A DNA stretch of 64,000 nucleotides, taken from Leeuwenhoekiella sp. Lineage in GTDB: Bacteria; Bacteroidota; Bacteroidia; Flavobacteriales; Flavobacteriaceae. Position numbers and translations under genes: made by a program. Under the pieces are notes generated by a model. The model was not told where the DNA came from and ran no database searches. It saw nothing but the letters and a program-made list of their open reading frames with translations. Every line of letters starts with the position of its first letter. The first letter of the stretch is position 1. The stretch spans positions 1 to 64,000 of the forward strand of contig PAPI01000010.1 of NCBI GenBank assembly GCA_002708845.1, given 5' to 3'. Shown here piece after piece: positions 1 to 7,781 of this stretch.

Positions 1-204
1 CGCAATCCCGCTCCAAATCATATTGGTCACCAATGAAGGTATCGCACGGTAATAATAGCAATTTATGGCTATAAACACACCACCAAAGAGGTTCATTAAA
101 ATACACCAGGTACTGTAATTTTTAGATTTTACGTGACTTAACGCGTAGGCTCCAACTACGAGAAGTGAACCTAACCAACCGGAGATATCGATGAGTAACT
201 TCAT
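1..204 (-). CDS. CBU_0592-type small membrane protein (partial)
   Basis: The reading frame starts at ATG 204 on the minus strand and runs off the left edge, so only the first 68 residues are visible. It begins MKLLIDISGWLGSLLVV and has two hydrophobic stretches separated by the short polar loop SHVKSKNYS. The second contains NLFGGVFIAINCYYYRA, followed by PSLVTNMIW. This matches the small (about 80 residue) CBU_0592-like inner-membrane family, recognised by the G-W-x-G start, the NL(I/F)G segment and the YYY-x-A-x-PS motif. The function of that family is unknown to me. It lies 16 bp downstream of the marR-type gene on the same strand, so the two may be co-transcribed. Confidence 0.6.
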   Translation of the reverse strand, partial: MKLLIDISGWLGSLLVVGAYALSHVKSKNYSTWCILMNLFGGVFIAINCYYYRAIPSLVTNMIWSGIA

Positions 205-220
205 GAAATGCCTTTGCTAA

Positions 221-706
221 CTATTCGTTGACTAATAATTTATCCATTCGGGTTTTAAAATCGGATTCTGCCATACGGTCTTCCAGCTTTTGGATTTCGT
301 CAAGCAGACGGGTATTAAAACCTAATAATTCTTCAAGGGCTTTTATGCCCGCTGTCCAGTACTGTTCAAGCACCGGAATTTTTTCGATTGCTTTTTGTGA
401 TAACATCAGCTGGTATTTTCGGTTGTCCTGAGGGTCAATCTCTGAGTCAACATAACCCCTTTTTTTCATTTTATTGATCAGTTTAACTATAGCAGGATGC
501 GAAAGCTGTAGCGCATCAGCGATTTCAGTCACAGTCATCTTTTCATTTTTCTGCAATAACATAAAAATCATATGCCAGTTGGGCTCAATATCAGACTCGT
601 GCTCCCTGTAAAAATCTCGGGTTTGATAAATAAATGCATCACTAAGGCGCTTGAGTCTTCCGGTTAGACCGGCATACCCCATTTCTAATAAAAAATCGTC
701 TTCCAC
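221..706 (-). CDS. MarR-family transcriptional regulator
   Basis: A 161-residue winged-helix protein. Residues about 55-105 hold the wHTH: MTVTEIADALQLSHPAIVK is the helix-turn-helix and the DPQDNRKYQLMLS stretch is the beta-wing, as in MarR proteins. The chosen start is a GTG at 706, because the residues FLLEMGYAGLTGRLKRLSD match the usual MarR N-terminal dimerisation helix; an ATG at 682 would cut into it. A perfect inverted repeat sits 9 bp upstream of the start (715-730), which suggests autoregulation. The ligand is not known. The only downstream same-strand gene in view is the small membrane protein. Confidence 0.85.
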   Translation of the reverse strand: MEDDFLLEMGYAGLTGRLKRLSDAFIYQTRDFYREHESDIEPNWHMIFMLLQKNEKMTVTEIADALQLSHPAIVKLINKMKKRGYVDSEIDPQDNRKYQLMLSQKAIEKIPVLEQYWTAGIKALEELLGFNTRLLDEIQKLEDRMAESDFKTRMDKLLVNE

Positions 707-714
707 ACTAATTA

Positions 715-730
715 ACGTAACTGGTTACGT
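715..730. promoter_or_regulatory. Inverted repeat, probable MarR operator
   Basis: The sequence ACGTAAC-TG-GTTACGT is a perfect 7-bp inverted repeat with a 2-bp spacer, directly upstream of the GTG start of the marR-type gene. Size and position fit a MarR dimer site used for autorepression. The assignment to this regulator is inference from position. Confidence 0.6.
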
Positions 731-824
731 AAAAGTATAATTTTATTGTGATCTGCGAAATAGATTTAAAAAAATTTAACCTGAAATTAATTCAACACTA
801 AAAAACGATTAATAGCTGCAGTAA

Positions 825-1439
825 CTACCGGTCAGCAGTTTTTTTATTCTGATTGATGATCGCATTGAGCATCATTTCAAAGCCCCACTGGAGCAACTTC
901 ATAGACTGCTCATTGTCTAGCCCGCAGACGTCTTTGGTTACAATCATGGGTTCAATTCCCATAAGTACCGAGGCTATATTCTTCAGATTCTTTAAATCCT
1001 CTTTACTCAAATTGAGTTGTGCGTCATCAAGTGCCAGTTGTAAGGTCTTGGGACGTCTGGCTCCTCGATTTTCAGATAATTCAGTTGTATTTAATAAAAC
1101 ACTTAGGTATTTTCTAAAGGCCGGTTCGTGATCTAATGCCAGACGATTAAAATAATCCTGAATATTCAATAAGGTTTGTTTCCTAGTAGAAGCTTTAGCG
1201 TATTGATAAATAGACTCGCAGCTCTCCGTATTGACGTTCAATGCCGACTCTGCCGCAAGTATTTCACTGTTTGGAAAATATCTATAAATAGTTGCCCGGG
1301 AAACGCCGGCCTGCTCAGCTACCTCCTCTAATGTAAAATCCCGGCCCTGCTGCATAAACTCCTGTGCACTGTTTAAGATGCGCTCTCTTGTAATTTGCTT
1401 TTGTCGGGTACGGCCCTGGCCTACATATTCTTTACTCAT
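825..1439 (-). CDS. TetR/AcrR-family transcriptional regulator
   Basis: A 204-residue protein. Residues about 12-60 form the TetR DNA-binding domain: TRERILNSAQEFMQQG, then FTLEEVAEQAGVSRATIYRYFPN, the typical helix-turn-helix ending in the Y-x-YFPN motif. The rest is a helical ligand-binding and dimerisation domain with no recognisable ligand signature. It is divergent from the cupin gene; the 72-bp spacer contains two near-identical 20-bp repeats, the first starting 2 bp before its own ATG. This arrangement suggests it represses itself and the cupin gene. Confidence 0.88.
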   Translation of the reverse strand: MSKEYVGQGRTRQKQITRERILNSAQEFMQQGRDFTLEEVAEQAGVSRATIYRYFPNSEILAAESALNVNTESCESIYQYAKASTRKQTLLNIQDYFNRLALDHEPAFRKYLSVLLNTTELSENRGARRPKTLQLALDDAQLNLSKEDLKNLKNIASVLMGIEPMIVTKDVCGLDNEQSMKLLQWGFEMMLNAIINQNKKTADR

Positions 1440-1440
1440 A

Positions 1441-1460
1441 AGACAAATGTCTCATAAAAT
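1441..1460. promoter_or_regulatory. Candidate TetR operator, copy 1
   Basis: AGACAAATGTCT, an inverted repeat with 5-bp arms AGACA/TGTCT, is followed by CATAAAAT. A copy with three substitutions lies 53 bp away at 1494-1513, about five helical turns, so on the same DNA face. It abuts the start of the tetR-type gene. Confidence 0.6.
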
Positions 1461-1493
1461 TTTGAAATATCACAATTTAAATTTATGTTTGTG

Positions 1494-1513
1494 AGACAGA
1501 AATCTCATAAAAT
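1494..1513. promoter_or_regulatory. Candidate TetR operator, copy 2
   Basis: AGACAGAAATCT followed by CATAAAAT matches copy 1 at 17 of 20 positions and keeps the AGA/TCT arms. It overlaps the ATG at 1512, which argues that the cupin gene starts at 1512 and not at the upstream ATG 1485, since the operator would otherwise be coding sequence. Confidence 0.55.
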
Positions 1514-1946
1514 GAAACAACCGACTACAAAATGGGTATTGGGTCACAAGGTGACGCCCCATAACACAACAGGAAATTACGATTTGGCACTTGGCGAAAC
1601 GCCTCCGGGTGTACCGGGACCACCACCTCACCTGCATCACAACCTCGAAGAATCTTTTTTGATTACTGAAGGAGAAATGGAGTTTATGATTGATGGAGAA
1701 ACACGAATTGTAAAAGCCGGGGAATCTGTTGACCTGCCTCCCCATACCCTACATACGTTCAGAAATGCCGGGTCTGAACCATGTAAATGGGTTAATATTC
1801 ACAGCCCCAAAGGGTTTAGAGCCTTTTTTGAAAAGCTGGGAATTGAAAGCGATAAGGATAATGCTCAAGAGAATTCTGTAGCTCCGCAAATTATAGAAGA
1901 AGTTATTAAGACTGCAGCTTCTTATGATATGCAAATCAAAATGTAA
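1512..1946 (+). CDS. Cupin-domain protein
   Basis: A 144-residue single-domain cupin. The first cupin motif is visible as GPPPHLHHNLEESFLITEGEM (in part: HLHH, then E, then G), carrying the likely metal-binding His and Glu residues. The second motif region is DLPPHTLHTFRNAG, with a His about 45 residues later. This fits small stand-alone cupins such as quercetinase-like or mannose-isomerase-like proteins; the substrate cannot be told. The ATG at 1485 is also in frame, but 1512 gives a normal N-terminus (MKQPTTKWVLG) and leaves the second operator copy outside most of the gene. It is probably controlled by the divergent TetR regulator. Confidence 0.8.
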   Translation: MKQPTTKWVLGHKVTPHNTTGNYDLALGETPPGVPGPPPHLHHNLEESFLITEGEMEFMIDGETRIVKAGESVDLPPHTLHTFRNAGSEPCKWVNIHSPKGFRAFFEKLGIESDKDNAQENSVAPQIIEEVIKTAASYDMQIKM

Positions 1947-2063
1947 GTATCTAATGGCTCCAACCAAGGGGTATACTATCCCGAAGCTTGCCTTTAAATC
2001 AAACCTTTGATTCCTTTGGATACCTCGTGAATTTCTCCAGTAATTTATTAACCATTCTAAACT

Positions 2064-2095
2064 AAAAACGCCCGAAATGATATCCGGGCGTTTTT
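2064..2095. terminator. Bidirectional rho-independent terminator
   Basis: AAAAACGCCCG, a 10-nt loop, then CGGGCGTTTTT form a symmetric GC-rich hairpin with A/T flanks on both sides. It lies between the convergent cupin and DsbA-family genes and can serve both. Confidence 0.85.
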
Positions 2096-2122
2096 AATTT
2101 GATAGTTCTTTCAACTTAACTA

Positions 2123-2827
2123 CTAACAGTTGCCATCCACATCACAGCTCGCACCCTGCACGACTTCAAGTTCAGGATGTTCTTGTTTAGCGTACCACTC
2201 ACTGTAGGCTTTGTTAAGCACATTCAAAAATTGCTCTTCGGGCTGCGCACCGGAAACGGCATATTTTCGGTCAAAAACAAAAAACGGAACACCGTTAACC
2301 CCTATATTTCGGGCTTCCAGAATATCCTGCTCAATATGCGCTGCAAACTGACTTTCGTTCAATTCGCTCTCTATTGCGGCCTTGTCGAGACCTACTTCCT
2401 GACCTAATTGAATCAGAGTTGCTACATCATCTACATTTCGGCCTTCAATAAAATAAGCCTTTAAAAGGCGCTCTTTCATTTCATTTTGAAGCCCAGCCTG
2501 ACCGGCCAGATGTATAAGTTGATGCCCTCTGTGGGTATTAGCGATAACTACTTTGTCATAATCGTAATCAAGGCCGGTTTCTTTAGCAAAAGCCGTTACC
2601 CGTTCAATGGCCTGTTCAGCCTGGGCTTTGTTCATTCCTTTATGCTTCTGTAAAAAATCAACACTATTAATAGACGTATCGGTCTTTAAACCGGGAGCCA
2701 GGTCAAAACTTTTCCAGATTACTTCAACTTTATCTCTGTGGGAGAACTGCTCAAGAGCGTTATCAAATTTTCGTTTTCCGATATAGCAAAACGGACACAT
2801 GATGTCGCTCCAGATTTCTACTTTCAT
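2123..2827 (-). CDS. DsbA-family oxidoreductase, FrnE type
   Basis: A 234-residue protein with the thioredoxin-fold start MKVEIWSDIMCPFCYIGKRK; the active-site CPFC is at residues 11-14. The helical insert and the later NGVPFFVFDRKYAVSGAQP stretch (cis-Pro loop V-P, then the SGAQP motif) match the FrnE/2-hydroxychromene-isomerase-like branch of DsbA. There is no signal peptide, so it is cytoplasmic. The C-terminus has two extra cysteines (SCDVDGNC), seen in many relatives. ATGs at 2842 and 2893 are in frame, but the family N-terminus begins at 2827. The physiological substrate is unknown. Confidence 0.85.
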   Translation of the reverse strand: MKVEIWSDIMCPFCYIGKRKFDNALEQFSHRDKVEVIWKSFDLAPGLKTDTSINSVDFLQKHKGMNKAQAEQAIERVTAFAKETGLDYDYDKVVIANTHRGHQLIHLAGQAGLQNEMKERLLKAYFIEGRNVDDVATLIQLGQEVGLDKAAIESELNESQFAAHIEQDILEARNIGVNGVPFFVFDRKYAVSGAQPEEQFLNVLNKAYSEWYAKQEHPELEVVQGASCDVDGNC

Positions 2828-2909
2828 GGTATTTGGGTTCATGGTTTTGAATTTAGGGGTTCGGTTGTTTTGGTCGGAAAAATGCCTGAACAATTACAGA
2901 TGAACAGCT

Positions 2910-3569
2910 TTAGAGTACTGAAAATATTCCCGCAATAATTAATATGGGGAGTACTATAACAATAATCGGAAGCAACAAATTTAAGATCGCATTGGCTATT
3001 GATATATTCTGAACTTCAGCAGTACCTATAATTATTAAAACCAGCGTCCAGATTGCCAGAATCATTTCTAAGAATACGGCACCCCAAAAAGCCATATTTT
3101 CAATTAGTGTACCTTCTATTAGATCACCATTCTCACGGAATAACTCAATCCCATAAATACCTATTTGCGGAATAAAGAAAATTAAAGCTATAATAGATGG
3201 TATTGAGCCATAAGCTAAAACTCGAAGGAGTGCTCGAGTATCGGTCCTGCCGCCTATCCACTTACCCGTCCAGCTTAAAAGTGCTGCATAGATATAATAG
3301 GATATCCAGCCAAAAAGGCCGCCCACGATAATACCCAAGCCTAAAATCGCAATTAAAGAGAATTTATCGCCCAGGTTCTTATCAATAGCACGGTCAAATC
3401 CTCGTACAATACCCGCAAGGACGAGTAAAATATAAACGAACTTATCATACTTTTTTGCCTCAATAAAGCGAAATACTTTTCTTGGATGAATCCAGATTTT
3501 TGTAAAAAGTTCCCGGTCTGTGAAATGTTCCAGATTTTGATCTGGAGTAGATGGTGTATTCATTTGCAA
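2910..3569 (-). CDS. YIP1-family membrane protein
   Basis: A 219-residue integral membrane protein. A polar N-terminus contains FTKIWIHPRKVFRFI, the usual lead-in of bacterial Yip1 proteins, in which a W-x-x-P-R-x-x-F motif precedes the first membrane helix. About five hydrophobic segments follow (roughly residues 44-56, 69-95, 118-137, 158-180 and 195-217). Loops include GGRTDTRALLRVLAYGSIP, also typical of the family. No enzymatic function is known. It lies 38 bp upstream in sequence from the TPR gene stop, on the same strand. Confidence 0.7.
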   Translation of the reverse strand: MQMNTPSTPDQNLEHFTDRELFTKIWIHPRKVFRFIEAKKYDKFVYILLVLAGIVRGFDRAIDKNLGDKFSLIAILGLGIIVGGLFGWISYYIYAALLSWTGKWIGGRTDTRALLRVLAYGSIPSIIALIFFIPQIGIYGIELFRENGDLIEGTLIENMAFWGAVFLEMILAIWTLVLIIIGTAEVQNISIANAILNLLLPIIVIVLPILIIAGIFSVL

Positions 3570-3607
3570 ATTATCTATTAGACTTTTATGAATTGGTTTG
3601 CGGGATC

Positions 3608-4579
3608 CTAGCCCATATCAATCCCGTTTTCCTTTAAAATAGTACTAAAGGTTTCTTCTTTGCCCTCTTTTTTCATTTCCTGATAAATGATACTGATGAT
3701 TTGCTCTGCATCAGAGCGATATGGAGATTTCATTTGAGTATATGCATTAAATGCCTGACACATATAGTCTAGTGCTTTCTCGTATTCATTTAACTTTAAG
3801 GCATAGATACTGCCTATACCATAAGCAACTTCAGGATTGTCTTTATCAATTAAAGCCAAGCGCTTATATGCTTCAATAGCTTTTCCATACTGCTCCTGAT
3901 ATTGATACGCGATAGCGATATTTTGAATAGGCATAAGTCCATAAGGATCTATTTCTATTGATTTTTCATAGGCTTCAATCGCCTTATCGTACTTTTCTAA
4001 TTTTCGGTAAGCAAGCCCCAGATTATCCCAGGCAAATGCAAATTCTTTGTCTACCTTGAGCGCTTTTTTAAACTGCTTTACGGCAGTTGAAAAATCACCA
4101 TTTTCTGAAGCGCTTATTCCTTCTTCATAATACTTAAGTGCTTTCTTATTAAAGGACATCGATTTAAGCCCTTGTTTATCACTTGCAGCTACTTTTCGCT
4201 TAAGTGATTCACAGTCTTTCATAAGCTGTTCTTCAATTTTGTAATAAGCAGCTTTATACTGATCTGATTCTTTATTGGTATTTATAGCAATTTCTCTTCC
4301 GGTTGAGTCCTGCTCAGTTATTTGCTCAGACTCCTCTGGTTTTGAAAATTTAAAAAGCTGCGAACCCAACTGATAGGCTTCGGTTACCTCTTCAATACAG
4401 CTATTTATTTCGTTTACAACTTCTTGCCGGTGCTTATTGTAAGTGCTTATCTCATTAATACAGTCGCACGCATTAGCCGATAATTCTTTTAAAAGAGTAT
4501 CAGCATCTAATTGAACTTCATTTTGTGCAAATAGACCAGTTGTAATACTCAAAAAAGTAAATAGTAGTATTCTTCTCAT
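3608..4579 (-). CDS. Secreted TPR-repeat protein
   Basis: A 323-residue protein with a clear signal peptide (MRRILLFTFLSITTGLFAQ, cleavage after Q or A). Residues about 25-145 are a helical region rich in charged residues with a CDCINEI cysteine pair. Residues about 148-280 carry tandem tetratricopeptide repeats with the consensus pattern (AWDNLGLAYRKLEKYDKAIE, YGKAIEAYKRLALIDKDNP, YEKALDYMCQAFN). It probably acts as a periplasmic or outer-membrane-associated scaffold. Partners are unknown. It is followed by the YIP1 gene with 38 bp between them. Confidence 0.8.
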   Translation of the reverse strand: MRRILLFTFLSITTGLFAQNEVQLDADTLLKELSANACDCINEISTYNKHRQEVVNEINSCIEEVTEAYQLGSQLFKFSKPEESEQITEQDSTGREIAINTNKESDQYKAAYYKIEEQLMKDCESLKRKVAASDKQGLKSMSFNKKALKYYEEGISASENGDFSTAVKQFKKALKVDKEFAFAWDNLGLAYRKLEKYDKAIEAYEKSIEIDPYGLMPIQNIAIAYQYQEQYGKAIEAYKRLALIDKDNPEVAYGIGSIYALKLNEYEKALDYMCQAFNAYTQMKSPYRSDAEQIISIIYQEMKKEGKEETFSTILKENGIDMG

Positions 4580-4767
4580 ATAAAACCTGTTTTAATTAAG
4601 CTCCACTCACTATATCAAATAATCTTATCGTCATTTGAAAAATTAGGATTTGCCCAAAAACAATTTAAAAATAAATGCTAAAGTGATTTTTACGGTATTC
4701 CTCATTTTGTACAAAATAAAATTTTGATTGGAGAAAATATCTAGTTCGACCAAAAAAACACTCTAAT

Positions 4768-5814
4768 TTAGGATTTAGCCTTTACTATTTTACTTGCAAC
4801 CCTATTCGCCGAGCTCACCGCACCATCCATATATCCCGGAAATTCTGATGCTGTTTCTGCACCACAAATCAATAATCGGTCTTCAAAAAAAGAGTCTCTA
4901 AAAATAGGCGCTCCGTTATTTTGATGCGGAAAGAGTGGCGTTTCTGAATCAGTATACGTGAGATTTTCCCGACTCCAAATGCATTCTTTATAATCCACAT
5001 AATCAGCAGCTTTAGCTCCAAAAACGCTTTGTAACTGATTTATGACCCGATTACGCCGCTCGGTGTCATCCAGCTGCTTAAAAGACGTACTCATAAAACC
5101 GCAGAGGGCATATTTAGAGCGCTCGTAGTTGCATTGGTCATAGAATTCTGTTAGTGGTCCTGTATTGCTGAATAAGGTACCCGAATGCTGTTCCTGTTCC
5201 CAAAAAGGCTGCGCATACGTAATGGCTACTTTGATGGAGTCTTCCATCCAGGTATGGGTCAATTGCGCTGTGTGCAGCAAATCCATGGGCAATTGCGGTT
5301 CAAATGCAATACGGATAGACCAAATTTTTGGCGGAATCGCTAAAATTACTTTGCTTGCCGTAAATGTATCTGCGGCGACAACCTCAACCGAATTCGTATG
5401 AAAACTGATTTTCTGTACTTCCTGATTGAGTACAACATCTTCAGCATCCAGACGATTGTAAAGTGTATTGATTAAATGAGACGTCCCACCCGAAATACGG
5501 TAACTGGGCGGCTGACTGGGAACCTGAATGGATTGTGCAGGCGAAGTAGACATAGGCTGAAAGAATACTGTTCCTTTCATATACTGTTCAAAATACCCAA
5601 TGCCGAGCTCCTCTAGTAAAGCAATTACATGCTGATGATGATTACCAAACCACGTGGCTCCCATTTCAACAGGAGTTTCATTTTTTCCTAAAACGGTATG
5701 AATTCTACCTCCAACGCGATCCCGGGCTTCCAGAATTTTAAATGCAATCCCTTGCTGTTTTAAACGGTATGCGGTTAAAAGTCCGCTGAGACCTGCTCCA
5801 ATTATTATGACCAT
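4768..5814 (-). CDS. FAD-dependent amine oxidase / phytoene-desaturase-like oxidoreductase
   Basis: A 348-residue flavoprotein. The dinucleotide-binding motif VIIIGAGLSGLLTAYRL is at the extreme N-terminus, followed by the acidic residue and RVGGRIHT of the amine-oxidase family (GG-x-R motif). The C-terminus has LICGAETASEFPGYMDGA, the second FAD contact. At 348 residues it is shorter than typical monoamine oxidases (about 450). It has no signal peptide. The substrate is unknown; flavin amine oxidases and carotenoid or protoporphyrinogen oxidases share these motifs. Confidence 0.8.
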   Translation of the reverse strand: MVIIIGAGLSGLLTAYRLKQQGIAFKILEARDRVGGRIHTVLGKNETPVEMGATWFGNHHQHVIALLEELGIGYFEQYMKGTVFFQPMSTSPAQSIQVPSQPPSYRISGGTSHLINTLYNRLDAEDVVLNQEVQKISFHTNSVEVVAADTFTASKVILAIPPKIWSIRIAFEPQLPMDLLHTAQLTHTWMEDSIKVAITYAQPFWEQEQHSGTLFSNTGPLTEFYDQCNYERSKYALCGFMSTSFKQLDDTERRNRVINQLQSVFGAKAADYVDYKECIWSRENLTYTDSETPLFPHQNNGAPIFRDSFFEDRLLICGAETASEFPGYMDGAVSSANRVASKIVKAKS

Positions 5815-5869
5815 GCAGTAAAAATACGACCCTAATGGTAGCAGAACAATTAAAGAATTAATTTGATTT

Positions 5870-7498
5870 TTACCTTCCGGGTCGCTTTCTCAAAATAATA
5901 TCATCTCCATCTCCTATATAAATAATTATGGCGCTTGTTGTATTGCTTCTGCTCGAATTGTAATCTGTAGCGCGGCTTCCGTCGCCAGAAGAATCTTCCG
6001 TTTCACCTGCCATTCTACCGGGTCGTTTGCGTAAAATAATATCTTCTCCATCCTGAACAATTATGATACTACTGGTCTTATTACTCCTGCTGGAATTATG
6101 ATCGGTCGCACGTGAAACAGTAGAATCATCGGAATCAGTATCACCATCACCATCCTGAATAATTATGATACTGCTGGTCTTATTGCTCCTGCTGGAATTG
6201 TGATCAGTTGCACGTGTAACATTAGAATCATTGGGATTATTGCTTCCATCATCATCCCCAAAGGCTGATCCACTCGTATTCTTGTTGCTTCGGTTTGAGT
6301 TGTAATCTGTAGCGCGGCTTCCGTCGCCAGAAGAATCTTCCGTTTCACCTGCCATTCTACCCGGTCGCTTTCGTAAAATAATATCTTCTCCATCCTGAAT
6401 AATTATAATACTGCTGGTCTTATTGCTCCTACTGGAATTATGATCAGTTGCACGGGTTGCAGTAGAATCCTTGGGATTATTGCCTCCATCATCATAGTCT
6501 GAAAAGGCTGATCCACTCGTATTCTTGTTGCTTCGGCTTGAGTTATAATCTGTAGCACGACTTCCGTCGCCAGAAGAATCTTCCGTTTCACCTGCCATTC
6601 TACCGGGTCGTTTGCGTAAAATAATATCTTCTCCATCCTGAATAATTATAATACTACTGGTCTTATTGCTCCTGCTGGAATTGTGATCAGTTGCGCGGGT
6701 ACCCGGAGAATCATTGTTGCTTTCGCGTTCAGCTGAAAAGTTTTGCGCTAGATTTTTAGTGGTATTTAAATTCCATCGTACACCTATACCCAACTGTAAA
6801 GCATCTGGCCGAAAGTCGTTTTGCTCAAAAGGGATTGTACTTAGCAAATCGGGATCAATAGTCCCATCCGCGGTCAACGCATTCTCTATATTTCTGGTTT
6901 GACTGATTATAGACCCTGTCAAATAACTTCTATATTCCGCATTGACGAATAATGCACCCGCATCACAAAATTTTACATTTAAATTTAATCCTGCTCCTGC
7001 ATTAAAGAGGCGCTGCGACTGTGCTGGCGTATTTTCAATTAGAAAATTACCCGATTCGTAATACTTTTGAAGTTTGGGTGCTTCAAAGAAACTGATACCC
7101 GGCTGTACATACAGATCTATGGACATTACCTTTCCCTTGATTGCATAGAGTAGCCCGGCACTGAGACCATAAGCCTGAAATGGTTCTATTTTTTCAATAT
7201 CTCTGGTGGAAAAATCTTCTGAAGCACTATAGCCTATATACTGAAAATCTGCTTTGGCAAACCATCCTTCACAAAACGAAGTGGTATATCCAATATTGGC
7301 AAAAACGCCATCATCAGCATAGTTTTTAAAATCTCCTGACGGAAGAGCAATACCACTAGAGAAAGAAACTGCTGTAGATTTTTTACCAGAGGATTGCTGT
7401 ACCGTATGTGCAGCCTCATGGGATTTTTGTTGGGCATAGAAAGGAGAACTCGAAAAAATCAAAAAACTTATACAAAACACGCTGAAAGACCTTCTCAT
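5870..7498 (-). CDS. Outer-membrane beta-barrel-like protein with seven C-terminal RATD repeats
   Basis: The product has 542 residues from ATG 7498 (an earlier in-frame ATG at 7525 would bury the signal peptide). Residues 1-22 are a signal peptide (MRRSFSVFCISFLIFSSSPFYAQ). Residues about 40-255 alternate like an outer-membrane barrel (GIALPSGDF, YVQPGISF, AGAGLNLNVKF, LQLGIGVRWNLN). Residues 268-542, exactly the C-terminal half, are seven repeats each starting RATD(H/Y)NSSRSN. Four of the seven continue into an (I)III-x-x-GDxEDIILRKRPGR module. I do not recognise a named family for the repeats. The protein could be a surface-exposed repeat displayed by a barrel anchor; the function is unknown. 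Confidence 0.7.
   Translation of the reverse strand: MRRSFSVFCISFLIFSSSPFYAQQKSHEAAHTVQQSSGKKSTAVSFSSGIALPSGDFKNYADDGVFANIGYTTSFCEGWFAKADFQYIGYSASEDFSTRDIEKIEPFQAYGLSAGLLYAIKGKVMSIDLYVQPGISFFEAPKLQKYYESGNFLIENTPAQSQRLFNAGAGLNLNVKFCDAGALFVNAEYRSYLTGSIISQTRNIENALTADGTIDPDLLSTIPFEQNDFRPDALQLGIGVRWNLNTTKNLAQNFSAERESNNDSPGTRATDHNSSRSNKTSSIIIIQDGEDIILRKRPGRMAGETEDSSGDGSRATDYNSSRSNKNTSGSAFSDYDDGGNNPKDSTATRATDHNSSRSNKTSSIIIIQDGEDIILRKRPGRMAGETEDSSGDGSRATDYNSNRSNKNTSGSAFGDDDGSNNPNDSNVTRATDHNSSRSNKTSSIIIIQDGDGDTDSDDSTVSRATDHNSSRSNKTSSIIIVQDGEDIILRKRPGRMAGETEDSSGDGSRATDYNSSRSNTTSAIIIYIGDGDDIILRKRPGR
5873..6697 (-). repeat. Seven tandem RATD(H/Y)NSSRSN coding repeats
   Basis: Units of 46, 35, 46, 34, 34, 46 and 34 residues fill the region. 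Three 46-residue units have the order RATDHNSSRSN, KTSSIIII(V)QDGED, IILRKRPGR, MAGETEDSSGDGS. Copies at about 6545-6690 and 6305-6445 are almost identical in DNA, including silent positions, so the array expanded recently. All unit lengths are multiples of three, so copy-number change would keep the frame. Confidence 0.9.
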
Positions 7499-7781
7499 AA
7501 CTATAGTATTTTGATTATCAGTCAACTAATATAGTTAATTTAGCATACAATATTCGGTTTCGACGTACAATTCACTCCGAATCCGATCGGGAAAATACAG
7601 ACTTAGTAGCCATTACTGACCACTCGGTCTTGAAACTATTTCTTAGAGAAGCTGTGTAATTTTTCTGAATTCAGGATATACGCTGAGCTATGCTACGAAG
7701 CCTAAGCACCCCAATAAAACAGAAGGATACTCTAAAGTATGGGGCTTCCGTATGTGATTTTCATTTTGATGAATTTAAAAT

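Noticed and set aside
1947-2060. Stretch with CCGAAGCTTGCC and GGATACCTCGTGAA, resembling an intergenic repeat
   Set aside because: I cannot see a second copy in the window and cannot check the genome, so it is left unannotated.
6163-6636. Two additional minus-strand open frames inside the RATD repeat array
   Set aside because: They are the same repeats read in another frame, which stays open because the units are multiples of three.
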